NCBI GenBank assembly: GCA_947497265.1
Contig: CANMFP010000003.1
Location: 1 to 64,000 of the forward strand
Direction of reading: 5' to 3'
DNA from: an uncultured Isoptericola sp.
Lineage (GTDB): Bacteria; Actinomycetota; Actinomycetes; Actinomycetales; Cellulomonadaceae
Length of the DNA stretch: 64,000 nt
Part shown: piece after piece, positions 8,470-17,683 of the stretch
How the letters are laid out: each line of letters begins with the position of its first letter
Position numbering within the stretch: the first letter of the stretch is position 1
Translations under genes and position numbers: made by a program
Notes under the pieces: generated by a model
What the model was told of the DNA's origin: nothing
Seen by the model: only the letters and a program-made list of their open reading frames with translations
Databases searched by the model: none

Positions 8470-8477
8470 TCCTCCGT

Positions 8478-9455
8478 GTGCGAGCCGTCACGATATCGGG
8501 CGAACCCCCTGCAGGGAAACTCGCCACAACTGACATCAACCTACCCGAACCGGACACCGGGGAGGTACTGATCGACGTCGCTTCCAGCGGCGTCAACCGT
8601 GCTGACCTGCTACAACGCGCCGGAGTCTACCCGCCACCACCCGGTGCTCCCGAGTGGCCGGGTCTTGAGATATCGGGTACGGTCCGCCGGCTCGGACCGG
8701 GCGTGTCGTCCCGGCGTGTCGGCGACGAGGTGGTCGCGCTCCTCGCCGGCGGCGGCTACGCCGAGCAGGTCGTCGTCCCCGCGGCGCAGACTCTGCCGGT
8801 GCCCGACGGCGTCGATCTGCTCGACGCCGCCGCACTCCCCGAGGCGGTCTGCACGGCCTGGACCAACCTGGTGGACAGCGGCCGTCTACGCAGCGGGGAG
8901 ACGCTGCTGGTGCACGGCGGGTCCGGTGGCGTCGGCAGCGTCGCGGTCCAGCTCGGCGCCGCGCTGGGTGCCCGGGTCATCGCCACCGCGGGCGGCCCCG
9001 AGCGCACCGCCCGCTGCCGCGAGCTCGGCGCGAGCGCCGTCGTCGACCACCGCTCCGAGGACGTCGTGGCCGCGGTCCGCGAGGCGACGGACGGCCGGGG
9101 GGCCGACGTCGTGCTGGACGTGCTCGGGGGTGGGGCGCTCGGCGACAACGTGCGCCTCCTCGCCCCGGGCGGGCGGCTCGTCGTCATCGGGCTGCAGCAG
9201 GGGCGGACTGGCGAGCTCGACCTCGCCCGGCTGATGGCAAGGCGCGCGACGGTGACCGGCACGACGCTGCGCTCGCGCAGCGTGGAGGAGAAAGCGGAGG
9301 TGGTCTCGGCCGTCGGCGAGCACGTCTGGCCGATGGTCGCGGACGGCCGGGTGCGGCCCGTGGTGCACGCCCGTCTGCCGCTGGACGAAGCCGAGGCCGC
9401 GCACGCCCTGCTCGACTCGGGCGAGGTCTTCGGCAAGGTGCTGCTCGTCCCCTGA
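8478..9455 (+). CDS. NAD(P)H quinone oxidoreductase, MDR superfamily
   Basis: A 325-residue zinc-free medium-chain dehydrogenase/reductase of the QOR/PIG3 type. The N-terminal GroES-like domain carries SSGVNRADLLQRAG and YPPPPGAPEWPGLEISG, features of NADPH:quinone oxidoreductases. The Rossmann domain has HGGSGGVGSVAVQL (about residue 140), the NADPH-binding loop. It would reduce quinones or enals in the cytoplasm. No structural-zinc cysteines are seen. The GTG start fits a leaderless transcript from TAGCCT. It is divergent from the conservon (129 bases apart) and converges with the EamA gene 4 bases away. Confidence 0.85.
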   Translation: MRAVTISGEPPAGKLATTDINLPEPDTGEVLIDVASSGVNRADLLQRAGVYPPPPGAPEWPGLEISGTVRRLGPGVSSRRVGDEVVALLAGGGYAEQVVVPAAQTLPVPDGVDLLDAAALPEAVCTAWTNLVDSGRLRSGETLLVHGGSGGVGSVAVQLGAALGARVIATAGGPERTARCRELGASAVVDHRSEDVVAAVREATDGRGADVVLDVLGGGALGDNVRLLAPGGRLVVIGLQQGRTGELDLARLMARRATVTGTTLRSRSVEEKAEVVSAVGEHVWPMVADGRVRPVVHARLPLDEAEAAHALLDSGEVFGKVLLVP

Positions 9456-9459
9456 CGCC

Positions 9460-10365
9460 CTACTCCCGGCCGGCCGCCGTCATGACGATCGCGCCGGAGA
9501 CGAGGGCCAGGCCGGCGATCTCCGGCCACGAGGGGATCTGCCGCAGGACGACGGCGCCGATCACCGTCGCCGTCGCCGGGAGCATCGCGAGCAGCACCGA
9601 GAAGGTGGCCGTGCCCACGCGGCGCAGCACCACCTGGTCGAGCACGTACGGCACGACGGAGGAGCACACCGCGACCACGAGCAGGAAGCCGAGCAGCGCT
9701 AGATCGGGCACGACGGCCGGTACCGAGGAGCCGAAGAACGGGGCGAACACCAGCGCGCCCACGAGCATGCCGACCGCGAGCCCGTCGATCCCGGCCCCGC
9801 CCCCGGCGACCCGCTTGCCCAGGACGATGTACCCGGCCCAGCACGCGGCCGCGGCGAGCACCGCCACCAGGCCGACGACGACGTCGGAGCGCGGCAGGTC
9901 GCCCTCCAGCGTCACGCCCGCGAGCAGGACGACGCCCGCGGCGGCGACGACGATCGCCCCGCGCTCGCGCCAGCCCCGACCCGTGACCGCCGCGACCGCG
10001 ACGGGACCGGTGAACTCGATCGCGACGGCGACACCGAGCGGAAGGTGGTCGATGCCCACGTAGAAGACGATGTTCATCGCCGCAAGGGCGGTGCCGAACA
10101 GCCCGGCCGCCACGACGTCGTGCCGGGTCCACCGGCGGCGCCAGGGACGGCGCCAGGCGAGCAGCACGACGGCGGCGAGGACGATGCGCCACCAGCTCAC
10201 CGTGGGCGCGCCCAGCGAGTCGAACAGCCCGACGGCGACGGCGGCGCCGAGGTACAGCGTCAGCCCCGAGACGACGAAGATCGCCGGGGCCGGCACCCGG
10301 TCCAGCGGACCGCGGGCCGGTGACGGCGGCGGGCCGGGCGGGACGGGCGCGGTGGCGTCGGACAC
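9460..10365 (-). CDS. EamA/RhtA family exporter
   Basis: A 301-residue membrane protein with ten predicted helices in two EamA repeats, similar in length to threonine/homoserine exporter RhtA (295 residues). Typical segments are WWRIVLAAVVLLAWRRP and GVAVAIEFTGPVAVA. It probably exports amino acids or other metabolites; the substrate cannot be read. I placed the start at the GTG at 10365 because a -10 TACGCT stands exactly 6 bases upstream (leaderless). The frame is open further to 10788, but that part is charged, non-membrane sequence lying in the intergenic region and the next gene's antisense. Confidence 0.85.
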   Translation of the reverse strand: MSDATAPVPPGPPPSPARGPLDRVPAPAIFVVSGLTLYLGAAVAVGLFDSLGAPTVSWWRIVLAAVVLLAWRRPWRRRWTRHDVVAAGLFGTALAAMNIVFYVGIDHLPLGVAVAIEFTGPVAVAAVTGRGWRERGAIVVAAAGVVLLAGVTLEGDLPRSDVVVGLVAVLAAAACWAGYIVLGKRVAGGGAGIDGLAVGMLVGALVFAPFFGSSVPAVVPDLALLGFLLVVAVCSSVVPYVLDQVVLRRVGTATFSVLLAMLPATATVIGAVVLRQIPSWPEIAGLALVSGAIVMTAAGRE

Positions 10366-10438
10366 CTGGGGAGCGTACGCCCGGGCGTCGGACGGACGTC
10401 CACATGGCGAGGGATGTGGAGGAAACGCGACGAGAACC

Positions 10439-10467
10439 TGGACGCCGGGTGATCGTGTCGCTATGTT
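10439..10467 (+). promoter_or_regulatory. Promoter of the DUF805 gene
   Basis: -35 TGGACG (10439-10444), 17-base spacer, -10 TATGTT (10462-10467), giving a leader of about 45 bases with AAGGG before the ATG. Confidence 0.5.
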
Positions 10468-10518
10468 CGCCTGCGGTCGTCGCGCCCGTGGCGACCGGAC
10501 CACGCACAAGGGATAGCT

Positions 10519-10938
10519 ATGAGCTTCGGCACCGCCGTCAAGACCGTCTTCAGCAAGTACGCCACCTTCTCCGGCCGCGCCCGCCGCTCCGAGTACTGGT
10601 TCTGGGCGCTGTTCCAGGTCATCGTCTACGTCGTCGTGAGCTTCATCGCGGGCCCGATGATGGCGGCCGGCATCGACCTGCAGACCGGCGAGATCGGCGG
10701 CTCGTACTTCGGTGGCACGGCGCTGTTCGCCCTCGTCGGCCTCGCCTTCCTGCTCCCGAACCTCGCGGTGGTCGTGCGCCGGCTGCACGACCAGGACAAG
10801 CCCGGCCCGTTCATCTTCCTCGGCCTCATCCCGGGCGTCGGCGGGATCATCATCCTCGTCCTCATGCTTCTCGAGGGCACCCGCGGCCCGAACCAGTTCG
10901 GCCCGGACCCCAAGGCCGTCGCTCCGGCCCAGGTCTGA
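10519..10938 (+). CDS. DUF805 membrane protein
   Basis: A 139-residue inner-membrane protein of the DUF805 (YhaH-like) family: a short amphipathic N-terminus with FSGRARRSEYWFW, three hydrophobic helices, the conserved VRRLHDQDKPG motif and a C-terminal GPNQFGPDP. The molecular function of the family is unknown. It stands alone between the divergent EamA gene and the convergent sugar transporter, with its own promoter upstream and a long hairpin downstream. Confidence 0.9.
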   Translation: MSFGTAVKTVFSKYATFSGRARRSEYWFWALFQVIVYVVVSFIAGPMMAAGIDLQTGEIGGSYFGGTALFALVGLAFLLPNLAVVVRRLHDQDKPGPFIFLGLIPGVGGIIILVLMLLEGTRGPNQFGPDPKAVAPAQV

Positions 10939-10950
10939 GCGGGAACGCAG

Positions 10951-11023
10951 GAGCCCCGCGACGTCGTCACTCCCCGAAGTGGAGCGCCCCCCTGGGGCGC
11001 GTGAACGCGACGTCGCGGGGCTC
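10951..11023. terminator. Long inverted repeat, bidirectional terminator
   Basis: A perfect 16-base inverted repeat (GAGCCCCGCGACGTCG at 10951-10966 and its complement at 11008-11023) encloses a second hairpin, GCGCCCC/GGGGCGC (10984-11000). It sits between two convergent genes, so it most likely ends both transcripts. Confidence 0.7.
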
Positions 11024-11047
11024 GCTCCCGCACACCCAGACGTGGGC

Positions 11048-12001
11048 TCAGCCCTTGACCGCCCCCGCGAGCATCCCTCGCACGAAGTACCGCTGCAGCG
11101 CGACGAACACGACCAGCGGCACGATCATCGAGATGAACGCGCCCGCCGTGAGCAGGTGCCAGTCCCCGCCGCGGGAGCCGGCCAGCTCGGCGACCGCCAC
11201 CGTCATCGGCTGGAACGGGCGGGCCGCGAAGGTCAGACCGACGAGCAGGTCGTTCCAGACCCACAGGAACTGGAAGATCCCGAACGAGGCGATCGCCGGC
11301 ACGAGCAGCGGGAAGAGCACCCGGAAGAAGATCTTCACGTGCCCCGCGCCGTCGACCCGGGCCGCCTCGACGAGCGAGGGCGGGATGTCCTTCATGAAGT
11401 TGTGCAGCAGGAAGATCGCCAGCGGCAGCGCGAAGATCGAGTGGGAGAACCACACGGTCCAGAACGAGCCGTTGATGCCCCACTGCACGTAGTCGCTGAG
11501 CAGCGGCACGAGCGCCACCTGGAGCGGCACCACCTGCAGCGAGAACACGGCGACGAACAGAAAGTTGCGGCCGCGGAACGGGATCCACGCGAACGCGTAC
11601 GCCGCCAGCAGCGCCAGCGTGATCGGGATGACCACGGCCGGGATCGTGATCACGAACGAATTGACGAAGAACGTCGCCAGGTCGGAGCTGTTGCCGTACA
11701 GCGCCTCGTTGTAGTTGTCGACCGTGAACTCGGCCTCGCCGCTGAAGAGGTCTCCGAAGACGGTCCACCATCCGCTGTTGCGGATCACCGTCTCCGGGCG
11801 GAACGACGTGACGAGCAGACCGATCGAGGGGACGGTCCACAGGATCGCGATGAGGATCGCGATGCCCGAGGCCCAGGGCGAGCTGAGCCGCCCCTTGACC
11901 GCGATCGCGCGCTTCTCGGCGCGTGACATCTTGCGTGGCTTCTCCGGCGCGGTCTCCTCGCCGACGGCGTGCGACGGGAGCGGTGTCGGGGTGCTGGTCA
12001 T
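11048..12001 (-). CDS. Carbohydrate ABC transporter permease (MalG type)
   Basis: A 317-residue permease with a ~45-residue charged cytoplasmic N-terminus and six predicted helices. The cytoplasmic EAA loop, EAARVDGAGHVKIFFRVLFP, contacts the ABC ATPase. It pairs with the upstream permease to form the channel of a CUT1-type sugar importer. The ATG overlaps the TGA of the upstream gene (ATGA), so the two are translationally coupled. No ATPase gene follows; actinobacterial CUT1 importers often share one ATPase (MsiK/UgpC type) encoded elsewhere. The sugar is not identifiable. Confidence 0.9.
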   Translation of the reverse strand: MTSTPTPLPSHAVGEETAPEKPRKMSRAEKRAIAVKGRLSSPWASGIAILIAILWTVPSIGLLVTSFRPETVIRNSGWWTVFGDLFSGEAEFTVDNYNEALYGNSSDLATFFVNSFVITIPAVVIPITLALLAAYAFAWIPFRGRNFLFVAVFSLQVVPLQVALVPLLSDYVQWGINGSFWTVWFSHSIFALPLAIFLLHNFMKDIPPSLVEAARVDGAGHVKIFFRVLFPLLVPAIASFGIFQFLWVWNDLLVGLTFAARPFQPMTVAVAELAGSRGGDWHLLTAGAFISMIVPLVVFVALQRYFVRGMLAGAVKG

Positions 12002-12987
12002 CGGATCTCCTCCGCCATCCGCATCTGACGCACGTTGTACGCGATGATCGGGATCACCAGGACGAACAGCACCACAGCCAGCGCCGCGGCGAGGCCCTGG
12101 TTGTTCTGCCGGAACGCCTGCGTGTAGAACTCGTTCGCCACGACCTGGGTGCCGAACTGGCCACCGGTCATGGTGCGGACGATGTCGAACGCCTTGAGCG
12201 TCGCCATGGCGATGGTGGTCAGCACCACGACGAGCGCGGGCCGGATGCTCGGCACGGTGATGTAGCGGAACATCTGCGCCCCGTGCAGACCGTCCAGCCG
12301 GGCCGCCTCGGTGATGTCGTCCGGAATGGCCTTGATCGCCGCGGACAGCACCGTCATGGCGAAACCGGTCTGGATCCAGATCATCACGACGATGAGGAAC
12401 CCGGTGTTCCACGGCTGGCCGATGAGGAACTGCTGCGGTGGCATCCCCAGCCACACGAGGATCTGGTTCAGCAGGCCGATCTGCTGGATCTCGCCCTGGT
12501 CGGGACGGAACTCGTAGACGAAGCCCCAGATGATCGAGGCGCCGACCATCGAGATCGCCATCGGGACGAACACCAACGCCTTGGCGAACTTCTCGAAGCG
12601 CGTGCGGTCCACGAGCACGGCGTAGACGAGGCCGATGACGGTGCTGAGCAGCGGCGCCAGGATCACCCACGCCGCGGTGACCAGCAGCACCTTCTGGAAC
12701 TGCGGCTCGGTGAAGGCACGCACGTAGTTGTCGACCCCCACGAACTCCGTGCTGTTGCGGTTGAAGAACGAGTTCCAGAGCGTGATCCCGGCCGGGCGCA
12801 GCAGTCCGTAGGCCAGAAAACCGAGCGGTAGCCCGACGAACCCGAGCGCGACCACCCACGTGGGGACGCGCTTCGGCCGGTCGACGGCGAAGAGCACCAG
12901 GCTCATCACCGCGACGAAGAGCACGATGGCCACAGCCATGACGGCGAACTTCTCACCCGGGGTCCCGGGTGTCAGCAACCAGTCCAC
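11998..12987 (-). CDS. Carbohydrate ABC transporter permease (MalF type)
   Basis: A 329-residue MalF-type permease. After extra N-terminal helices it carries the binding-protein-dependent transport domain with EAA loop EAARLDGLHGAQMFRYITVP. It partners the MalG-type gene, with which it shares a 4-base ATGA overlap. The start is a GTG with GGAAGG about 7 bases upstream. A 14-base-pair hairpin separates it from the binding-protein gene, which may lower its expression relative to the binding protein. Confidence 0.9.
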   Translation of the reverse strand: MDWLLTPGTPGEKFAVMAVAIVLFVAVMSLVLFAVDRPKRVPTWVVALGFVGLPLGFLAYGLLRPAGITLWNSFFNRNSTEFVGVDNYVRAFTEPQFQKVLLVTAAWVILAPLLSTVIGLVYAVLVDRTRFEKFAKALVFVPMAISMVGASIIWGFVYEFRPDQGEIQQIGLLNQILVWLGMPPQQFLIGQPWNTGFLIVVMIWIQTGFAMTVLSAAIKAIPDDITEAARLDGLHGAQMFRYITVPSIRPALVVVLTTIAMATLKAFDIVRTMTGGQFGTQVVANEFYTQAFRQNNQGLAAALAVVLFVLVIPIIAYNVRQMRMAEEIR

Positions 12988-13012
12988 ACCAGTTCCTTCC
13001 TCCTCACGTACG

Positions 13013-13056
13013 GCGGACCGGGCCCGCCGGCGTCACCGCCGACGGGCCCGGTCCGC
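13013..13056 (-). terminator. Intercistronic hairpin in the sugar transporter operon
   Basis: A perfect 14-base-pair stem (GCGGACCGGGCCCG at 13013-13026, complement at 13043-13056) with a 16-base loop sits between the binding-protein stop and the first permease. It has no T-run, so it probably works as a partial terminator or RNA stabilizer, as in malE-malF. Confidence 0.6.
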
Positions 13057-13062
13057 TCGCCG

Positions 13063-14463
13063 TCACTCCGGCCAGCTGTTCTCGATGCGGTCGACGACGT
13101 CCTGCGTGGACGCGCCGGTCAGCCAGTCGACGATGCCGGTCCAGAACGTCCCGGCACCGACGTCTCCGGGCATGAGGTCGGAGGCGTCGAAGGCCACCAC
13201 GGCGGCCTCGTCGGAGAGGACCTCGGCCGCGAGCTGGTCGAACTCCGTCTGCAGGTTCGCCGGGTCGAGACCGGTGTTCGCGCTGACCCAGCCGCCCTCG
13301 GGCGTGGCCAGGGCCTTCTCGTTGGCCCAGTCCGCGCTGGCCAGGTACGTCTGGAAGGCCTGGACCTCCGGACGGTCGTCGAAGGCCGCGACGAACTCGC
13401 CGCCGCCGAGGACCGGCTTGACGTCGGTCTGGTCGGTCGGCAGGTAGAAGGCGAACACGTCGCCGCTCTCGCTCACCTCGGTGCCGGACGGCCACTGCGT
13501 CTGGTAGAAGTTCGCGGCGCGGTGCATCCAGCAGTTGCCGTCGAGGATCGGGAAGCCGGCGTCCGTCCACGCGGTGGTGGCGATCGAGTCGACGCCGCCC
13601 AGGCCCGCGTTGACGTAGTCCGGGTTCTTGAGGATCTCGCCCGTGGCCTCCCACGCCTCGACGATCTGCGGGTCGTTGAACGGGATCTCGTGGTTGTACC
13701 ACTGCTCGTAGACGTCGGGGCCGGCCGTGCGGAGCACGACGTCCTCGATCCAGTCGGTGCCCGGCCAGCCGGTCGCGTCGCCGGACTCCACGCCGGCGCA
13801 CCACGGCAGGGCCTCCTGCTCGCCGGCGATGGTCTCGGTGAGGTCCATCATCTCGGTCCACGTCTGCGGGACCTCGTACCCGGCCTCGGAGAACATGGTC
13901 GGCGAGTACCAGACGAAGGACTTGGCGTTGGCGCCGAGCGGGGCCGCGTAGAACGTGCCGTCGACGGTGCCGTACTCCTTCCAGGTCTCGGAGAAGAACT
14001 CGTCGACGTTCGCCACGGTGGCGTCCGGCGCCGGGAGGATGGCGTCGGGGTAGTCGCTGACGATGGTGTTCAGCAGGCCGGGCTGCGGCAGGTACGCGAT
14101 GTCGGGCGCGTTGCCGGCCTGGACGCGGACGAGGAGCTGCGCCTCGAACTCGCGGGAGCCCTCGTACTCGACGGTGACGCCGGTGCACTCCTCGAACGCG
14201 TCGTAGGAGTCCTCCTGCGTCTGCTGCTCGGGCTCGACGATCGAGGTGTACACGCTCACCGAGGTGCCCTCGAGGTCGCCGAACTCGTCGTAGGCGGCGC
14301 AGTCGATCGACGACTCGGTCGCCGCACCGCCGTCCGCCGTCTCCTCCGCGACGCCGCCCTCACCGTCGGGATCGCTGCACGCGGCCAGGAGGAGCGCAAG
14401 GCTCGCACCCCCCGCGACCGCTGCCAGGCCACGGCGTCGTGCTGCCGTCGTCCTTGTGGTCAT
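13063..14463 (-). CDS. Sugar ABC transporter substrate-binding lipoprotein
   Basis: A 466-residue extracellular solute-binding protein (family 1). It has a twin-Arg-containing basic N-terminus, a hydrophobic stretch and lipobox LLAAC with Cys ~29, so it is lipid-anchored on the outer face of the membrane. An acidic linker follows (DPDGEGGVAEETADGG), then a binding-protein body with motifs such as GNAPDIAYLPQPG. It delivers a carbohydrate to the two permeases downstream. I chose ATG 14463 because GGAGG is 8 bases upstream and the signal peptide starts here; the frame is open to 14658 without purpose. Confidence 0.9.
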   Translation of the reverse strand: MTTRTTAARRRGLAAVAGGASLALLLAACSDPDGEGGVAEETADGGAATESSIDCAAYDEFGDLEGTSVSVYTSIVEPEQQTQEDSYDAFEECTGVTVEYEGSREFEAQLLVRVQAGNAPDIAYLPQPGLLNTIVSDYPDAILPAPDATVANVDEFFSETWKEYGTVDGTFYAAPLGANAKSFVWYSPTMFSEAGYEVPQTWTEMMDLTETIAGEQEALPWCAGVESGDATGWPGTDWIEDVVLRTAGPDVYEQWYNHEIPFNDPQIVEAWEATGEILKNPDYVNAGLGGVDSIATTAWTDAGFPILDGNCWMHRAANFYQTQWPSGTEVSESGDVFAFYLPTDQTDVKPVLGGGEFVAAFDDRPEVQAFQTYLASADWANEKALATPEGGWVSANTGLDPANLQTEFDQLAAEVLSDEAAVVAFDASDLMPGDVGAGTFWTGIVDWLTGASTQDVVDRIENSWPE

Positions 14464-14578
14464 GTCCAACCCTCCACTGCGTCGTGTGGTGCCGCCGGCA
14501 TGGTCCGCCGTCGGACTGCGTGGGTCGTTTTGTCCCGGCTTCGGCACTCCCGACCCCTTTGTAAAGTTGACCGCAAGT

Positions 14579-14593
14579 TTGCAGGTCCTGCAA
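14579..14593. promoter_or_regulatory. Palindromic operator upstream of the sugar-binding-protein gene
   Basis: TTGCAGG-T-CCTGCAA is a perfect 7+1+7 palindrome 116 bases before the start codon. A near-palindrome, CTTTGTAAAG, follows about 25 bases downstream (14547-14556). These resemble sites for a LacI- or GntR-type sugar repressor. No such regulator is encoded in the window. Confidence 0.45.
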
Positions 14594-14711
14594 CCGAGAC
14601 GGCGGCACGTCCCGGTTACGATGCGGTGACGATCCGACCCCGCCCCCGGTCGTGACACCCTTGGCGTCGGATGTCACGAGCACCGACGGACCAGACCGGA
14701 AGGACCACCAC

Positions 14712-15494
14712 ATGATCGAGCTGAGGACGCCGCGGGAGATCGAGGAGATGCGCCCCGCGGGTCGCTTCGTCGCGGAGACCCTGCAGGCGGTCCGCGAGGC
14801 CGCGCGGCCGGGCGTCAACCTGCTCGAGCTCGACGAGCTCGCGCACCGCCGCATCAAGGAGCGCGGCGCCGAGTCGTGCTACATCGACTACCACCCCTCC
14901 TTCGGCGCGAGCCCGTTCGGCAAGGTCATCTGCACGTCGGTGAACGACGCCGTGCTCCATGGTCTCCCCCACGACTACTTCCTGCGCGACGGAGACCTGC
15001 TGAGCATCGACTTCGCCGTCGCCGTCGACGGCTGGGTCTCCGACTCCGCCCTGTCGTTCGTCGTCGGCGAGCCGTCGTCGGACGAGCGCGCGACGGCGGA
15101 CGCCAAGCTCATCCGCACCACTGAGGTCGCGCTCGACGCGGGCATCGCCGCCGCCCTGCCCGGGAAGAAGATCGGCGACATCTCGGCCGCCATCGCGCAG
15201 GTCGCACGCGAGGCCGGGTACCGGATCAACACCGACTTCGGCGGGCACGGCGTGGGCCGCACGATGCACGGCGACCCGCACGTGCCCAACGACGGTCGCG
15301 CCGGCCGCGGGTTCCCCCTGCGGCCTGGCCTGGTCATCGCCATCGAGCCCTGGTTCCTCGAGACCACCGACGAGATCTACACGGACGACGACGGCTGGAC
15401 GCTGCGCTCGGTCGACGGTTCGCGCGGTGCCCACAGCGAGCACACCATCGCGATCACGCAGGACGGCCCCGTCGTCCTCACCGCGCGCGACTGA
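14712..15494 (+). CDS. map: Methionine aminopeptidase, type I
   Basis: A 260-residue enzyme that removes the initiator methionine from new proteins in the cytosol. All five metal ligands of the family are present: Asp in IDFAVAVDG, Asp in VSDSALSF, His in GGHGVGRTMH, Glu in IEPW, and Glu in AHSEHT. It lacks the N-terminal SH3-binding/zinc extension of longer forms. I chose ATG 14712 (GGAAGGA 7 bases upstream) over an in-frame start at 14652, which would add non-homologous residues. Confidence 0.95.
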   Translation: MIELRTPREIEEMRPAGRFVAETLQAVREAARPGVNLLELDELAHRRIKERGAESCYIDYHPSFGASPFGKVICTSVNDAVLHGLPHDYFLRDGDLLSIDFAVAVDGWVSDSALSFVVGEPSSDERATADAKLIRTTEVALDAGIAAALPGKKIGDISAAIAQVAREAGYRINTDFGGHGVGRTMHGDPHVPNDGRAGRGFPLRPGLVIAIEPWFLETTDEIYTDDDGWTLRSVDGSRGAHSEHTIAITQDGPVVLTARD

Positions 15495-15530
15495 CGGACG
15501 CCGCCGGGCGGGCGGGCAGCTCCGGAGGGC

Positions 15531-16340
15531 TCAGAGCAGGGTCTTCAGGAGCTGCGCCGCGCCGTCCTCGTGGACCGGCCCGGTGACCTCGTCCGCCGCC
15601 GCCTTCACGACCTCGTCCGCGTGGCCCATGGCGACGCCCCGCGCCGCCCACCGCAGCATCTCCAGGTCGTTGCGCCCGTCGCCCATCGCGACCGTGCGGT
15701 GCGGCTGGACGTGCGTGCGCCGCCGCACCTGCTCGAGCGCGGTCGCCTTGGACACGCCCAGGGGCGCCAGGTCCATCCAGGCGCTCCAACCCACGGCGTA
15801 CGTGACGTCGTCCAGACCGAGGTGCTCCACCAGCTCGTGGAACCGCTCGGACGTCGACTCGGGGCTGCGCACGATGACACGCGTGACCTCGCTCGACCAG
15901 AGGTCCTCGAGGGGGACCACGATGTGCTCCCCCTCCAGCTCACCCTCGGGGAAGCGGTCGGTCATGCGGAAGCCGACACCGAGGTCCTCGACGGCGTAGC
16001 GGGCGTCCGGGAGCTGGTCCCGCAGCAGGCTCAGCGCCGGCTCCGGGTCGAACGTGACGACGTCCTCCGCGACCCAGCCCTCCGGCAGCTCCGGGTCCAG
16101 GCGCACCGTCACCGCACCGTTGGAGCACACCATCCAGCCCGTGTCGATGCCCAGGTGCGCCGCGATCGGCAGCATCGAGATCAGGGCGCGCCCCGAGGCG
16201 AGCACCACCTCGTGGCCTGCCGCGTGGACCGCCGTGACGGCGTCGTGCACCGCGGGGGCCATCTCGCCGTCGTAGGACAGCAGCGTGCCGTCGATGTCGA
16301 GCGCCACGAGCATCCGGTCCGGCGCGGGGGTCGTCGCCAT
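15531..16340 (-). CDS. HAD-superfamily hydrolase, Cof-type
   Basis: A 269-residue HAD hydrolase with motif I DIDGTLLSYDG (catalytic Asp pair), a type IIB cap and motif IV GDGRNDLEMLRWA near the C-terminus, which together define Cof-like phosphatases. The substrate is probably a small phosphorylated metabolite. Its ATG starts 1 base after the serS stop (TGAGATG on the coding strand), so it is co-translated with seryl-tRNA synthetase. Confidence 0.9.
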   Translation of the reverse strand: MATTPAPDRMLVALDIDGTLLSYDGEMAPAVHDAVTAVHAAGHEVVLASGRALISMLPIAAHLGIDTGWMVCSNGAVTVRLDPELPEGWVAEDVVTFDPEPALSLLRDQLPDARYAVEDLGVGFRMTDRFPEGELEGEHIVVPLEDLWSSEVTRVIVRSPESTSERFHELVEHLGLDDVTYAVGWSAWMDLAPLGVSKATALEQVRRRTHVQPHRTVAMGDGRNDLEMLRWAARGVAMGHADEVVKAAADEVTGPVHEDGAAQLLKTLL

Positions 16341-16341
16341 C

Positions 16342-17610
16342 TCAGCGCACCGGCTCGAGGACCTCGAGCCCGCCCAGATAGGGGCGCAGGCCCTCAGGGA
16401 CCCGCACCGAGCCGTCCGCCTGCTGGTGGTTCTCCAGGATCGCCACGATCCACCGCGTGGTGCCGAGCGTGCCGTTGAGCGTCGCGACGGTCCGGGTGCC
16501 GCCCTCGGTCCGCTCGCGCACGTTCATCCGACGGGCCTGGAACGTGGTGCAGTTCGACGTGGAGGTGAGCTCGAGGAACCGCTCCTGGGTGGGCAGCCAC
16601 GCCTCGCAGTCGAACTTGCGCGCCGCGCTCGAGCCCAGGTCGCCCGCCGCCGTGTCGATCACCCGGTACGGCAGCTCGACCGCCGCGAGCATCGCCTCCT
16701 CCCAGGCGAGCAGGCGCTGGTGCTCGGCCGCGGCGTCGTCGACCGGGCAGTAGCTGAACATCTCCACCTTGTGGAACTGGTGGACACGGATGATGCCGCG
16801 CACGTCCTTGCCGTGGGAGCCGGCCTCGCGCCGGTAGCAGGCGCTCCACCCGGCGTAGCGCCGGGGGCCGTCCGACAGGTCGAGGATCTCGTCGCCGTGG
16901 TAGCCCGCGAGCGCCACCTCCGAGGTGCCGACCAGGTAGAGGTCGTCGCGCTCGAGCCGGTAGATCTCGTCGGCGTGCTCCCCGAGGAACCCGGTGCCGC
17001 GCATCGTGTCCGGTGTGACGAGCGTCGGGGTGATCATCGGCGTGAAGCCGGCCGCCAGGGCCCGGTCCATCGCCGCGTTGAGGATCGCGAGCTCGAGGCG
17101 CGCGCCGACACCGGTCAGGAAGTAGAAGCGCGAGCCGGAGACCTTCGCACCGCGGGCGGTGTCGATGGCGCCGAGGCTCTCGCCGAGGTCCAGGTGGTCG
17201 CGGGGCGTGAAACCCTCCGCGGCGAAGTCGCGCGGCGTGCCGACGGTCTTGAGCGTGACGAAGTTCTCCTCGCCGCCCGCCGGAGCGCCGTCGACCAGGT
17301 TGGGGATCCGGTAGAGCAGCTCGTCGAGCTCCGCCTCGGCCACGTTCGCCGCGCCCTGGTGCTCCTTGACCTGCCCGGCGAGCTCCTTGCTGCGCCCGAT
17401 CAGCGCCGCCTTCTCCTCGCCGGTGGCCTGCGCCACCTGCTTGCCCATCGACTTCTGCTCGGCGCGCAGCGACTCGAACTGCGCCAGGGAGGATCGGCGC
17501 CGGTCGTCGGCGGCCAGCGCCGCGTCGACCAGGGAGAGGTCCGCGCCGCGGGCCTGCTGGCTCGCGCGGACGGCGTCGGGGTTGTCGCGCAGGAGTCGGA
17601 TGTCGATCAC
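16342..17610 (-). CDS. serS: Seryl-tRNA synthetase
   Basis: A 422-residue class II synthetase that charges tRNA-Ser, including the two tRNA-Ser genes of this window. Residues ~30-100 form the antiparallel coiled-coil arm that grips the long variable arm. Motif 2 is represented by [17 protein letters not shown] and motif 3 by [18 protein letters not shown]. The start is a GTG with -10 TAGGCT 7 bases upstream and no Shine-Dalgarno, which fits a leaderless mRNA. It is divergent from the lipid kinase gene 73 bases away. Confidence 0.97.
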   Translation of the reverse strand: MIDIRLLRDNPDAVRASQQARGADLSLVDAALAADDRRRSSLAQFESLRAEQKSMGKQVAQATGEEKAALIGRSKELAGQVKEHQGAANVAEAELDELLYRIPNLVDGAPAGGEENFVTLKTVGTPRDFAAEGFTPRDHLDLGESLGAIDTARGAKVSGSRFYFLTGVGARLELAILNAAMDRALAAGFTPMITPTLVTPDTMRGTGFLGEHADEIYRLERDDLYLVGTSEVALAGYHGDEILDLSDGPRRYAGWSACYRREAGSHGKDVRGIIRVHQFHKVEMFSYCPVDDAAAEHQRLLAWEEAMLAAVELPYRVIDTAAGDLGSSAARKFDCEAWLPTQERFLELTSTSNCTTFQARRMNVRERTEGGTRTVATLNGTLGTTRWIVAILENHQQADGSVRVPEGLRPYLGGLEVLEPVR

Positions 17611-17683
17611 GCCCGCCAGCCTAACGGTCGGCCACGCGCGCCACCTCGCGCGCTCGGGCCCTGGTTCGTCCTATGTTGCCCTC

